Under the pieces are notes generated by a model. That model was not told the DNA's origin and did not search any database. It saw nothing but the letters and a program-made list of their open reading frames with translations. From positions 13,026,406 through 13,090,405 of the forward strand of contig OX442418.1 of assembly GCA_949361645.1 (NCBI GenBank): a stretch of 64,000 nucleotides of DNA, written 5' to 3'. Shown here piece after piece: positions 9,191 through 31,355 of the stretch (its first letter is position 1; every line of letters starts with the position of its first letter). A program made the position numbers and the translations under genes. Origin of the DNA: Spongilla lacustris (Eukaryota > Porifera > Demospongiae > Spongillida > Spongillidae).

Positions 9191-12100
9191 ATGGAGCGGC
9201 AGCCTTCCTTTCGCCATCTCACGTCTCCAGACTATGGAAAGCTTAACGATAAGCAGCTTGAGGTAAAAAAAAAAAAAAAAAAAGGCACGCGTTCTTAATG
9301 GTCATCTGGTTTGCCTCTTTTTCCAGTCTCTCCAGGACCTCATCCGCCATCACATCGAGTCCTTCAACTTTGCAGTGGACGAAGGACTTTCGTACGCAGT
9401 ACAGGTGAGCCCTAGCGATTCAATGTGCGCGAAGAACCGCATTGCATCGCTTGATATTTTGCAGGACCTCAGCATGCAAGAGATGAAGGACCCCAAGAAC
9501 AGGAAAGTCTCCGTCTATATTGACGTAAGCCCTGGCGCATTTTTCCCTGCCATTACACATTTATTGGTCGCTCGCCGCCCCGCCTAGGATGCTTCTATCG
9601 GGCAGCCTTCAGTTCCCGAGACAAACGTGTACGCGAAGTCCATCGCCTTGTACCCATCCGAATGTCGTCAGAGCGCGACAACGTACAAGGCTAAGCTGAA
9701 TGTCACGGTCAGCTGGAAGATTGACGGCTGCCAGGCAGGGTCCATCTCTCGCTGCATAGGCCACGTGCCCATTATGGTCAAGGTGAGCACGTGGGTGTGG
9801 CTTATTTTACAGTTGCTCGTGTCATCTTGTGGGAACAAAACAAAAAGGGTATAGATAGTGGTTGCTTAGGACAACCAGGTGGTATGTGGGATAGGTGATG
9901 ATGTGGTTATTTGTGGCACCAAATCTTTTAAGGCCAGCATCACGAGGGACTTGTCCATAACTCAAATGAAATGGGTAAAAGTTCGGTAAACTATCAGTAA
10001 ATAAAGAATTACTGAACTTTTACCCGTATTCATTTGAGTTGCATGCGACAAGTCGCCCGGAAGTCACCTCTTGTATATGCCCAGCCTTAAGCAACTAACT
10101 GTACTGTAGTTTGATAGGACTTCCCATTTTGTCATTTGTATCACTCCCTAATCTTGAATATTTGGTCAGTATTTCTTAAGTGGTTCCATTCTTGGGCACC
10201 GTCATGCAGCTCTCACAAGCATGATCCCGAAATGTTGTGTCAGTTTCTATTGCTATTTCATTTTCAGTCCAACCGTTGTCGACTTGCACATTTGAGTCCG
10301 AGGGAACTTGTACTTCACCATGAGGAGGCTGAGGTGGGTGTGCCATATGGATGTCATTGGATACCTTCTTTAAAATAATAATTATTGCAGGAAGGGGGAG
10401 GATACTTCATCGTAAATGGGAAGGAGAAGCTCGTGCGTATGTTGATCATGCCAAGACAAAACTATGTGGGTGTGGTGTGTGCGGACTCTACAGCTGTTAT
10501 TGAGTGGGTGTATTCCGAATGGTGCCACCCAGCCCATTGCAATTACACGGCCGTCGTGGAAGAGTCGAGGACCTGCGTACACTGAGTACGGCATAAGCAT
10601 TAACTGTGCAAGAAAAGATCAGACTTACTTGGTGAGCTAAGCAATACATTGGCTGCGGGGATATCAGACATTTATCAATACTTCACTGATATAAAGCACA
10701 CTTAAAGGGAGGAATGGGAGGTGGAGTCAGTTATAACTGTAGCCAAGGGTAGCACTAGATTTATGGCTTTGATTAAAGGGTGGTTCAGGCCAAAACCACA
10801 TTGAAACGTAGTATATTAAATAGCACGCAGGTACGTGGACCAGTGATGAGATTATGGAGACGGGCGGGCTGACATTTTATGAGTGCTGAAAGTCTCCCGT
10901 ACTGAGGTCCCAATCAAAAGCGGCACAGAAGAGTTCCTAGTTGAGGTTATTAACGATTATTATATTGCCTGTATTAGGGGTGTAGCAGTCTGCATAAGAG
11001 AGCGTGGTGGCTTTTTGTAGAGCGGTCTATGTAATTGTGTAGTGCAACATTCGTAAGTACAGTTTATCACAATTGGATCACGTAGAATCCATTGCAAACT
11101 TGCCCTCTGCACTACATTACCATATAGGGTATCATACTGCATTACCATATAGGGTATCATTACTGCATTACCATATAGGGTATCATACTGCACTACCTGA
11201 ATGATGGCAGCTGCATTGTGAGGTTTTCCAAAAACAAACAGCTTTACTACATTCCACTGGTGCTGATCTTAAAGGTAATACATGGTTGAATATTAAAGCT
11301 TTTATAAAATTTAACCCATCTGTGCCCATCTCTTGCCCAGTCCCTTGTGGATACAACCGACGTTCACATTTTCAGCGAGATAATGAAGGGGTCGGAAGAT
11401 GACATGTTTCTCAAAGGGTGTGTGTGTGTGTGATGTCATGAGGGAGGTATTGCTGTCAGTTCAGACTGTTCCTTCTCTAGGTGTGTATCTGGGATGCTGT
11501 ACTCTGCCTTGGATGAAGGAGTTGTCTCCCAGGCAACAGCATTGAAATACATTGGCGAGAGGCTCCGTTCAAAGGCAGAACTCCCTGACTGGCTGTCCGA
11601 TGAAGATGTTACCAGACACCTCCTCAAGTAAGGGGAGGAGGTTGGGGTAGTGTTATCTGCACATTTTTGTTTGTATTGTGTTATGAATGTGTTGGGTTGT
11701 CTCTATTTGAGAGAACATTTCGTTTTTAGGGAACTTGTGTTAGTACATTTGGACAACAATGTTGACAAGTTCAACATTCTGATGTGAGTTTGCGTTTGCA
11801 CACAATGCAAGTTGTTTATGATTTTAGTTCTAATAACTATCAATAATCTAGTTAATTTTCTGGTTGATGTGTGTGCTTGACATTCCAAGCAAGCTAAAGG
11901 CATAAGGCTATGAACCACTTCATGCCTCCATTCCTGTGTGGTTCTTGAAGTGTTGCTTTCTCTGTCACCATCTTCGTGTGCAGCTGTATGGCCCGGAAGC
12001 TGTACGCGGTTGTGCAGGGAAGGTGTGCTGTGGAGTCAGCTGATTCGCCTATGAACCAAGAGGTGTTGCTAGGTGGACAGCTGTTCCTCATGGCCCTCAA

Positions 12101-13912
12101 GGTGTGGTTGTGCACACACATACACCATTCTTCGTTGCTATGGGTTTAAGGTTTGGGGGGGGCAGGTAATAGAACTAATTATATATGAAAGTAGAGACAA
12201 CACTATTATAGAAGTTACATTTACCAATTGACCTCCTAAGTCTGTACCCATTGGCTGGGTGGGGGGGGGGGGGGGGGTATGATTAACAAAACAAAGATAC
12301 TAGTTAGCAGTTAAAAGGTTTACCTTGTGTGGCCTCAATACATTTAAATCCATTGCCACAGGAGCGATTGGATGGACTTCTTCGGGTGATAAAGTTTGAG
12401 TTAGAAAAGGCTGCACAGAAGAGTTCTGATAAATTCGAGGACTCCACAATCAGTGAGAATGCCAGATTGTAGATATACTCAGGTGTAAGGTCCATTCTGC
12501 ACACAAGACAGTGTGATAGGTGTTGCGATGAAGGAAACTGACATTGGGCATCAAATGGAGTATCTGTTTGCAACTGGTAATCTACGTTCGCGTTCTGGCC
12601 TTGGGCTGCAACAGGTGAAACCCCCTCCCCTTCTTTGGAATTTAACCTGATTCCACGCACCGCACTTCCATTGAAGGTGTCTGGATTTACTGTTGTGGCT
12701 GACAAGATCAACTTCTACCGATACCTCTCTCACTTCAGGTGTGTGCACAGAGGGTCCTTCTTTGCCCAGATGAGGACCACTGCAGTCAGGAAACTACTTC
12801 CTGAAGCCTGGGGTAAAGAGGTCTTAGAAGTGTAGGGGTTAAACTTTTAAACACACACACATGTACACACACACACACACACACCTACCTCTATACACAC
12901 GTACACACCTTCCTCTAATGTCATCAGGTTTTATTTGCCCTGTCCACACTCCTGATGGAGCTCCATGCGGTCTGCTCAATCATCTAGCAGTCTCCTGTAG
13001 AGTAAGAGCACTAAGCTAGACGCACATATGCATACAAGTGCAGCCACATACACACACTCATGTATGTATATGCATGCATACACATATGTATGCGTACACA
13101 CCTATATGCACCATGTTGTGTACCTGCTTATACCACATCACACTGACCCTACACACACTCATGTATGTATATGTATGCGTACACATATGTATGCGTACGC
13201 ACCTATATGTACCGTGTTGTGTACCTGCTTATACCACATCACACTGACCCTTCCACTTTGTCACTGCGTTACCCCCGTGTCCTCAGGTGACCACGTCATT
13301 GCTGCCAACTAGCCACCTTCCCTCACTGCTTGCTTCGTTTGGCATGCATCCAACAGGTGTCCCGGTCCAGCTGGATCAGAAGTCTCTTATCGTGGTCATC
13401 CTGGATGGCCGTCTTATAGGATACGTGCAAGCCACCAGGGCTGCTGGACTGGCAGCCAAGCTGAGGGAACTGAAGGTCCTGGGAAAGGACAATGTAGGTA
13501 CTGGGGGGGGGGGGGGGGGGGATATGAGAGGTGTAGGGGGCTGTAGGTACTGGGGGGGGGGGATATGAAAGGTGTGGGGGGCTGTAGGTACTGGGGGGGA
13601 TATGAGAGGTGTAGGGGATATTAGAGGTGTAGGGGGGGCTGTAGGTACTATGGTTTGGTGTGTATATTGATATGTGAGGTATTCAAGGGAGGAGGAATCA
13701 TGTGTCTCTCCCAGGTTCCTCACCTTCTGGAGGTTGGTCTTGTTCCGCCCACAAAGAATGGTGTGTATCCAGGTCTGTTCTTGTTCAGCACCCCTGGAAG
13801 GATGGTGAGGCCAGTACTCAACCTGGCACTGAATGCTATCGAGTGGATTGGATCCTTTGAACAGGTCAGAGGCAGGTATTGCATGATCCCAGGTGATATT
13901 TGTTTAGTAAGG

Positions 13913-13997
<85 letters not shown>

Positions 13998-15329
13998 ATT
14001 AATCAGCTGGTACTAGTGTTAACAAACTTGGTTGTAAACGTATCCTAAGTGATACGGGGTTTGTTTACTAATAATGCAGTATGTTTATGTTGGTACTTCC
14101 TGGAGGAGGGGAGGTTGTTTCAAAGCAGTGACTACTTCTTTATGGTACAACATAGAAGGGTGAAGGATTATAATGAATAACAGGGATAGCCTAAGTTCAG
14201 CTAGGTCCTGCTTCCTGTCCCCACAACTCTGGACATGGTACCCTAAGAACTTGTATCAGAAATATTCTAAAGTAAACTGGGCTTTCAGCTGTCTTTATGC
14301 GCCTATGCATACAGGTGTACATGGACATAGCAGTTGTTCCATCAGAGGCCCACGAAGGGGTAAGTGTGTTGTCCCCTCCCTTGTGCATTCAGGCTGTACA
14401 CGATGGTGTGCTTTAATTAAAAGCATACTACTCATCTGGAGCTTAGTGAGGGAGCCATGTTGAATGAGATCACATGCTTCATACCTTACTCTGACTGCAA
14501 CCAGAGTCCCAGAAACATGTATCAGTGCCAGGTAGGTGTGTGGTGTGCGTGCGTGTGTGTGTGTGTGCAGAGCTTACACAAAAGCTGACTGGCTCCCTCT
14601 GTAGATGGGGAAACAGACTATGGGCGTGCCAGCACACTCGTTCCCCTATCGCATGGACAACAAGCTGTACCGGCTTCAGGTATCACCTTCCTTAAACCCT
14701 GCCACTCCTGCCTCCTTTCCTCTCTCCGTCCCTATTGGTTCCCCTAGACACCGCAGACTCCCATGGTGAAACCTTATTTGTATGACCACTTTGGAATCGA
14801 CAACTACCCTATTGGGACCAATGCCATTGTAGCTGTAGTCTCCTATACAGTTGAGTTGTTGTATGACAACCATCCCATGAAGTATTGCACTAATCGTGTG
14901 GTTGGTGTCCTGTGCTTGATAGGGTTATGACATGGAAGACGCCATGATCCTCAATAAGGCTTCGTTTGAACGAGGGTTTGCTCACGCAACTGTGTACAAG
15001 TCGGAGGTAGGTGTGTCTGTTTAGGTTCCAATCACATCAGATGTCCTCTCTCACTTTTGGTTAGCTAATAGACCTAACTACATGTGGTAGTAGCAGGGAC
15101 AGATGTCACCTGATCTTTGGTGAGTGTGAAGGTGTTTGTGTGTGCCCCCCCCCCCCCCCCCCCCCCCCTAACATATAGGTCAACTTGTCGCATGCAACTG
15201 AAATGAATAGGGTAAAAGTTCCACAAACCATCAGTAAACTGAAGAATTGAGGAAATTTTACCCATATTCATTTGAGTTGCATCCATGTATGCAGGCCTTA
15301 AGAGGTGTTAGCTTCCTTCCTTAATGGGC

Positions 15330-15367
<38 letters not shown>

Positions 15368-17147
15368 ATGGGCATGTTGTGTCTTAATGGTTACCAAGTT
15401 TTAATTACAGGCTGCAAGGCTCTGGACAAGCAGACAGAAGGCATCTTGGACGAAGATGGATTGCCACAGGTTGGAGCGAAACTAAAGGAGGGAGACCCCT
15501 TCTACAGGTTGGTGGGGAGAGAGAGAGCTTGCTGCAATTTGTGGGGTTGGAGGTCACTTCTTTTGTTGTCCCCCCCAGCTACATTGATACGGAATCGGGC
15601 AGGTGTACAGTGATACGTTACAAGAGCTCAGAGCCGGCTTGTGTGGATGAGGTGGGTGTGGCCTGAGGTTATGCCAAAGTAATACCTTGTGGGCTGCGTC
15701 AAACAGGTTAAGTTGCTTGGAAATGAGAATGGTGACCGTGTTCTGCAACGTGTCTACGTCAAGCTTCGGATTAATGTAAGGTTGTGCGTCTTGAGTTACA
15801 CATTTTGGATTGATGGTCGGCCTTCTTGTTTAGAGGAATCCTGTTATCGGAGACAAATTTGCCAGTCGCCATGGCCAAAAGGGAATATGTAGGTAAGGCT
15901 ATTGTGGGTGTGGTTGATTACATGACTTCTGTTGGTGTGATTGACAGCCAGAAGTGGCCGGTGGAGAACATGCCCTTCACTGAATCTGGACTCGTGCCAG
16001 ATATCATCTTTAACCCTCACGGCTACCCTTCTCGTATGACTATTGGTTAGTTATTATTAGTTGTGGTCTATTATTGGTCGGCACATTGCATAATTCTAGG
16101 CCCATCTTAGGGTTAGGACTAACTATTGGTTAGTTATTATTAGTTAGGTGATTTGACCATGTGTCAAGTACTATGCTTTGGATATCTTACAGATGTGCCC
16201 CCTTGTAACACAAAACGTCTGTGGTGTTATTTGTGGTTACTGATGTGTTTGATGTGTTTCCCCTCCTGGTAGGGATGATGATCGAGACGATGGCAGGAAA
16301 GTCAGCTGCATTGCATGGACTGTGTCATGATGCAACTCCCTTTACGTTTTCCGAAGACAAGCCAGCGTACGACTACTTTGGGAAGATGCTGCTACAAGGT
16401 TGGGCCCCCCCCCCCGGCTACTTTATCTCAATTAGTGCACATCACCATTTTATGCTCCCCTAATGCAGCTGGGTACAACTACTTTGGGCATGAGCGCATG
16501 TACAGTGGGATCGACGGTAGAGAGTTTGAAGTGGATGTCTTCTTTGGGGTCGTGTACTATCAGCGGTTAAGGCACATGGTGTCAGATAAATTTCAGGTAA
16601 CTTCCATTTCTGTATTTAACCCCTCGCCCTACAAAAAGGGTTGTGGCCATTTCAAGGTGGTAACCGACAGTATCTGTAGGTTCGAACCACTGGACCAGTT
16701 GATATACTCACCCACCAGCCAGTCAAAGGCAGGAAAAAGTCAGGTGGCATTCGATTTGGTGAGATGGAAAGAGACTCTCTACTGGCCCATGGAAGCTCCT
16801 TCCTCCTGCAAGACCGGCTACTGAATTGTTCAGACAGATCGTTTGTAAGAATTAGCATAGTAAATATTAATTTGCACTTGATAACATCCTGGCCTCCTCC
16901 CCCCTCCCTCCTCACAATACCCCCATGGTAGGCTCACATCTGCAAGCACTGTGGCAGCATAATTTCTCCACTGTTGGAAAAGTCACTGCCATCGGACTCT
17001 GCCCTGTCGTACATACAGCCGGACTGGCGCTGCAACATGTGTGAGAACGGAGGGCGTATAGAGACCGTGTCTGTACCATATGTGTTCCGGTACCTCACCG
17101 CCGAGTTGGCTGCAATGAACATCAGAGTCAGGCTGGAGACACACTGA
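9191..17147 (+). CDS. POLR1B: RNA polymerase I second-largest subunit (RPA2)
   Basis: Catalytic beta-like subunit of RNA polymerase I, which makes pre-rRNA in the nucleolus. From ATG 9191 the exons follow human POLR1B in order: [165 protein letters not shown], the active-centre [81 protein letters not shown], and a C-terminal zinc ribbon (CKHCG...CNMC). The end is [19 protein letters not shown] with TGA 17145-17147. Use of Pol I-specific rather than Pol II motifs ([18 protein letters not shown]) makes the paralogue call firm. Introns carry two MITE copies, and one acceptor is tandemly repeated. Confidence 0.95.
9928..10090. mobile_element. TTAA-flanked MITE, copy 1
   Basis: A 163-bp AT-rich palindromic element in a POLR1B intron, bounded by TTAA at both ends (9928-9931 and 10087-10090). 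The ends are imperfect inverted repeats (GGCCAGCAT / ATGCCCAGCC). The internal arms AACTCAAATGAAATGGGTAA and TTTTACCCGTATTCATTTGA pair. TTAA target sites are typical of piggyBac-type transposases. It encodes no protein. Confidence 0.7.
11109..11190 (+). repeat. 25-26-bp x3 repeat spanning a POLR1B splice acceptor
   Basis: Three units containing ACCATATAG|GGTATCAT. The copy nearest the exon provides the inferred acceptor (exon begins 11179, reading GIILHYLND in frame with the preceding exon). Identical AG sites occur at 11126-11127 and 11151-11152. Confidence 0.8.
13915..13995. repeat. (GT)n microsatellite in a POLR1B intron
   Basis: An almost pure GT tract of about 80 bp lies just after the exon carrying [14 protein letters not shown]. 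Poly-G runs (13503-13519, 13551-13561) and related short repeats lie about 400 bp upstream in the previous intron. Confidence 0.95.
15178..15301. mobile_element. TTAA MITE, copy 2 (left end damaged)
   Basis: Related to the 9928-10090 element: it shares ACTTGTCGCATGCAACT, GGTAAAAGTT and TTTTACCCATATTCATTTGA, and ends GCAGGCC-TTAA at 15298-15301. The left end abuts a poly-C run (15145-15168) and lacks a clear TTAA. It lies in a POLR1B intron. Confidence 0.65.
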
Positions 17148-17362
17148 CACTCTTCCTTGTGTTGAGGTTGTGGCTTCAAGGGGATTGCGTTCAACTACAT
17201 TCCAGTTTTGAACTTTTGCAAACAATGTTCTGTCATTCTTGGGTAGCATTATTTAAATTATAATACATCAAATTTAATCACATGATTTTATTTTTTTACA
17301 GTCAGTGATGTAGTTTGGAGCACACACATTCACAATTTGCACACAAAACAACATACAAGGTT

Positions 17363-26442
<9,080 letters not shown>

Positions 26443-27790
26443 TGTTGCGCAACGTAGGCCGGACGCGCTAAAAGGTTTGAGGTCGAAACGCAAATTCAGT
26501 TAATCAACACGGCTTCGTCAGCTATACTCGCCTGGCAACCACCTCTCGAGGGGTCACGCGCCTATACGTCCACCTTATCCCACGCGTACACAAGCCTTAC
26601 AATGCTCGCAGTCACAACAGTATCTTAATGTTTCCTTAATGGCAGGTTTGTGTTGTCTTAATTCGTGTCAAACGCTTGTAAGATTCTGTACTTAACAACT
26701 CATCGCAACCAAGACCGCTTACCGTTAGATCTCTTCCGACACTTAATAATACATAACGTCGGCACCCCCCGCTACTATTATAGTATTACAATTTTTTTTA
26801 GCGTTGGCATTGTCACGTGAGCACTAGATGTTCCGCGGGTAATAGAAACCCATCATCATATTACTTCCTGAAGTACATATGCCCTGGGATTGACACTTCC
26901 TGTGTGTTGTCCTGAAGGCACTTGACTTTTTGTGTGTTGTCCATGTGGGGACCCCATACTCGGTTAACTTTAATTTTGAAATGTAAGTGCCACTTCCCCG
27001 TAATGTAGTGCATACAATATAGGATATGTATCTGCCCCCCCCCCCACACACACACACACACATAGAGGTCGGTAGCATGTGTAGCTTATTCCATACCTGC
27101 CTTTATGGTGCCTTCTCCCATACCTACCTTTATGGTGTCTTCTCCCATCCCCAGACCACTCAGCTATTAAAATAAGTCACCTCACCAGCTTCAGTGTATT
27201 CATAGTCCCTCCTCCCACCACCCTCAGCTTCATAACTCATGACCCTACTGCCACCTTAGCTTCATAACTCTCCATTAACTCAGACATGAGCTTTCCCCAC
27301 CCTGCAACCCCCATCGAAGGACCCTAATGATCCCAGTAAATACTGCTTTAATGCTGTAATCTAGGACATACTGCTGTAATTTAGTACTACTGCTGTTATT
27401 TAGTACATACTGGACATACTGTAATCTAGGCCATACTGCTGTAATCTAGGCCATACTGCTGCAATCTAGGACATAATGTTGTAATGTACATGTAGCATGC
27501 GATCCAACATTTGGAAAGGGAATTCTTTTTTGCAACTTTGGGGGGGGGGGGGGGACCATGCAAAGGGGTCTCCATGCCAGCTTGGTGGACTTTCACTCAC
27601 CCACGCCTACACCAAGATGTCAAAAAGAAGAAATGTTTCAATTTTGTGACATGTTGATGAGGCTACTGTACATGTATTACTGAGGCAATTCCAGAAATTT
27701 CATGAATAGTCGTCATCACCAACATGGGTGGTCGCAATATGAGAAAACTGCAAACGTGCACAGCCAGCCACACCCCCTCATCAACCCTCA
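26443..27790. other. Spacer between HECW start and PPIG stop
   Basis: No gene recognised. The HECW promoter should lie at about 26443-26800. Around 27340-27490 is a small imperfect repeat (CATACTGCTGTAATCTAGGA). A poly-G tract is at 27541-27554 and a short CA tract at 27049-27062. The end adjacent to 27790 probably holds the PPIG 3' UTR. Confidence 0.5.
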
Positions 27791-29857
27791 TCACGGTGCA
27801 GTTGTTATAAGGTCAGGTCCCCTGCCCAAAGGTGTTTCTGCACTTGCACAAGGCGGTTCCTGCTGCTCTGGTTTGGCAATGTTCTCTTTATCCCTCTCAT
27901 CTCCGGCCACCTCCTCATCTGAACTGGTACCACTCATTTCATCATGGCGCGCCCACTTGCTGTACCTTGTGTCAGCTGGGGACTTTGATCTTCCCGAGGT
28001 GTGCTTCCTCGGCGACCGAGAAGAATCACGGCGTGACCTCCTGCCCTCATCCCTCCTCTTGTCCACATCCCTGTCACGTGACCTTGACCTGGAGTGCTTG
28101 CTGTCAGACGAGTAGGACCTCTTTGATCTCCTATTCCTCTCTGTTCTCTCTCGCGACCGCTCTCTGGATCGATGCCCCCTGTCCCTGTGACCTCTCTTAC
28201 GTCCCCTGCGCCCATCTGAGCTGACGGAGCGAGATCGATCTCTGGAACGATCCCTCGAATTATCTTTTGAGCGATCTCTTGAACGATCCCTTGAATGATC
28301 TCTTGAACGATCTCTTGAACGTCCTCTTGCACGATCTCTCAGCGAGGGATCAGGTCCCTTTCGTGACCACTCCCTGGGACGCTGGTCCCATGGGCGCCGG
28401 TCCCAGCGCCCCCTGTTGGCCACAAAAGTCCGAACAACGGGAGGAGGAGTACGATATTGCTGGGTGGGGGGATTAAAGGAAGACCCATGCTAACAATCGA
28501 AGACATATGCAGACCTACCATGTTGCCACGCCCCCTCAGCTTCCTGCCACTGTGGGATAACTAATATGAATGGATGAGGGTAGGGGTAGGGTGAGGGGTA
28601 GGGTGAGGGTTGGGTGAGGGGTAGAGTAAGGGTTGGGTGAGGGTTGGGTGAGGGTTGTGTGAGGGTTGGGTGAGGGTTGTGTGAGGGTTGGGTGAGGGTT
28701 GTGTGAGGGTTGGGTGAGGGTTGTGTGAGGGTTGGGTGAGGGTTGTGTGAGGGTTGGGTGAGGGTTGTGTGAGGGTTGGGTGAGGGTTGTGTGAGGGTTG
28801 GGTGAGGGTTGGGTGAGGGTTGTGTGAGGGGTAGAGTAAGGGTTGTGTGAGGGGTAGAGTAAGGGTTGTGTGAGGGGTAGAGTAAGGGTTGGGTGAGGGT
28901 TGGGTGAGGGTTGTGTGAGGGGTAGAGTAAGGGTTGTGTGAGGGGTAGAGTACGGGTTGGGTGAGTGGTGGGTGAGGGTTGGGTGAGGGGTAGAGTAAGG
29001 GTTGGGTGAGGGGTGGGTGAGGGTTGGGTGAGGGTTGGGTGAGGGTTGGGTGAGGGTTGGGTAAGGGTTGGGTGAGGAGTAGGGTGAGGAGTAGGGTGAG
29101 GAGTAGGGTGAGGTGAAATAACACAAACGAAAAGGTTAAGACACCACAAAGAGGTAGTAGCAAGCACACCTCATTTTCACGCTGCTTCAATTCAACCACA
29201 GGCTTGACCACTTTAGGCCTACAATAAACAAGGTAATGAGGTGATAGCTGGTCATAGTGAAGTCACAACAACATCGCTATCCATAACTTACTTTTCAGGG
29301 TCCTTTGGACTAGGACTCCTACTGAATCGATACAGCCATGATTTTTTGTCCTCGATGACATCGGGAGGGAGATCCCCTGTTGGAGGAGCCTGGGCATCAC
29401 CGTCCACTGAGTTTGCAGAATCGGCCTCTGAACCCGACACTTCCGAGCTGTGAAGAAAGTGCACACTTGAACTAGGACCTTAGCTACTACAGGAACACTC
29501 CTACCTCTCCACATCCTTCTTAACCTTTTTCGATTTCTTCGTTTTCTTCTTTTTCTTCTTCTTATGTTTTTTCTTCTGCTCCTTGCGCGGTTTCTCCTTC
29601 TTCTTGCGCTTCTTTCTCTTTTTCGATTTCTCCTCCCCTTCTCCCTCCTTTGTCCCTTCACCTTCGCTAGATGAGCTAGATGATGACGAAGACTCAGTAC
29701 TGCTTTCACTTTCATCGTTAGAGCTGGCCTTGATTTTCTTTGGTTTCACTATTTTACCTGCAATGTACATAAAGGACAATTTTATTTTCACATGCGCACA
29801 CCGTGTTGGTGCATGCACCCAGGTACGCCACACAAGTGATGCAATGTTGTGCTCAGC

Positions 29858-29888
<31 letters not shown>

Positions 29889-31281
29889 TGCACACAAACA
29901 CATACACACATACACACACACATGCACACAAACACATACACACATACACACACACACACACATACATACATACACACACACACAAACACACACACACAGT
30001 GAGTGTGTGGATGCACGTGCTCAGCATACACACCTTTCTTCATAAGCACCAGTTCCCCACAGTTAGTAATCCTGACATCAGCATAGGGACGATGGTTGGC
30101 ATCAACCTTCTGATTCTCCATCTCCTTCACATACTGCTTCCCATCAACAACTTGGCCAAATACAACATGGATCCTAGACAGTTTAGATCAGTTACAACAT
30201 GGATCCTATACAGTTTAGATCAGTTACAACATGGATCCTAGACAGTTTAGATCAGTTACAACATGGATCCTAGACAGTTTAGATCAGTTACAACTAGACA
30301 GTTTAGATCAAATAGCCTACAACATGGATCCTAGACAGTTTAGATCAAATAGCCTACAACATGGATCCTAGACAGTTTAGATCAAATAGCCTACAACATG
30401 GATCCTAGACAGTTTAGATCGATTACAACATGGATACTAAATAATTTAGGTCATTCTAGACAATTTTACAGGGATGCAGAGTTTGGGTTTCGCTGCAATA
30501 TGGACCTGAACAGAGATAGCATATAAAATATTGTAAGCCACCTACACCTGTACAGACAGAATGACGGGCAGCCTGAAACACACACTTACCCATCTAAGTG
30601 TGGAGTTGGGCACGTTGTTCTACCGAAGAAAGGAAACCATTTGTCATTAACACAGTGGGCTCTATTTAAAAGGCGTGCCATATTCTTACATAAAAAACTG
30701 AGAACCATTTGTGTTGGGCCCCTTATTGGCCATCGAAAGAAGGAAAGGGCGCTCGTGTTTGAGTTTGAAAGATTCGTCTACATGTCGGCGTGAACAGTGT
30801 TAGTGGGGCACTTAACCCCCAGCTGCTGCCTACCTTCGAACATCCCTCCATATATTGACTCTCCTCCGGTCCCGTCCCCTGTGCTTACGATAGGTACATG
30901 ACACAAAAAGTTCCCGACACAAAGAAGCTGGTGCATTTACCATTGCTGAAATCACCTCCTTGCACAATGAAACCTTTCACTATCCTGTGAATCGGCGTGC
31001 CCTTGTAGTGTAGAGGCTTAAACGTTGTCTTCCCTTCTCCCTTTTCTCCTATAACACAAGTACTTTCAAGGTACTATGCTTTTACTGCAACGTGTCCACT
31101 CGCCTGTGCATAGGCACCTAAAATTTTCACAAGTTTTAGGCGTCGCATCACTGAAAAGCTCAAACACAATTCTGCCAGCTGTGGGGGAAGTACAGGGGAA
31201 CGGTTCTAGTCTGCAGGTAAGTGGACACTTACTTGGGACTCCATTGATAGCTATATCAAAGAAACACCTCGGTAGAACCAT
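27791..31281 (-). CDS. PPIG: Cyclophilin G-like SR-type peptidyl-prolyl isomerase
   Basis: Nuclear SR-cyclophilin: an N-terminal cyclophilin-type prolyl isomerase plus a long Lys/Ser/Arg-rich tail that in relatives contacts the splicing machinery and the Pol II CTD. From ATG 31281 the exons give [48 protein letters not shown] with VQGGDF (catalytic Arg region), [49 protein letters not shown] and [11 protein letters not shown]. Then follow an acidic Ser run and a Lys-rich stretch (29500-29760), [17 protein letters not shown], and a terminal RS domain ([19 protein letters not shown]) ending [11 protein letters not shown], stop 27791-27793. Phases agree across the isomerase exons. It could also be called an NKTR-like cyclophilin, but size and tail fit PPIG better. 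One acceptor is embedded in a tandem array. Confidence 0.9.
28555..29112. repeat. G-rich 11/22-bp satellite in a PPIG intron
   Basis: Over 40 short units of GAGGGTTGGGT / GAGGGTTGTGT and GAGGGGTAGAGTAAGGGTTG. The plus strand is G-rich and telomere-like in texture; the transcript (minus) is C-rich. Higher-order blocks are visible. Proline-rich minus-strand frames across it are spurious. Confidence 0.95.
29855..30000. repeat. (CA)n microsatellite in a PPIG intron
   Basis: CA-rich tract with ATAC interruptions between the exons for GELVLMKK and [11 protein letters not shown]. Confidence 0.9.
30155..30465 (-). repeat. 32-37-bp array spanning a PPIG splice acceptor
   Basis: About nine units. On the minus strand each reads AACTGTCTAG|GATCCATGTTGTA. 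The last copy provides the true acceptor; the exon runs up to 30173 and starts G-ATC-CAT-GTT-GTA = I H V V. The exon-start bases are thus repeated in the intron. Three units carry an extra AAATAGCC segment. Confidence 0.85.
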
Positions 31282-31355
31282 CCTGATGTTAATCAGGCTT
31301 GCAATGAGCTTAAACAACCAGATGATTAGGGGTTTGCCGTATTAGTAACCGCAAC

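Noticed and set aside
15140..15170. Poly-C and other G/C homopolymers as biological signals
   Set aside because: Runs of this type (also at 20401, 40769 and 49387) are numerous and prone to sequencing or assembly error; length is not trustworthy.
28490..29211. Proline/threonine-rich frames of about 200 codons
   Set aside because: Read from the G-rich satellite inside a PPIG intron.
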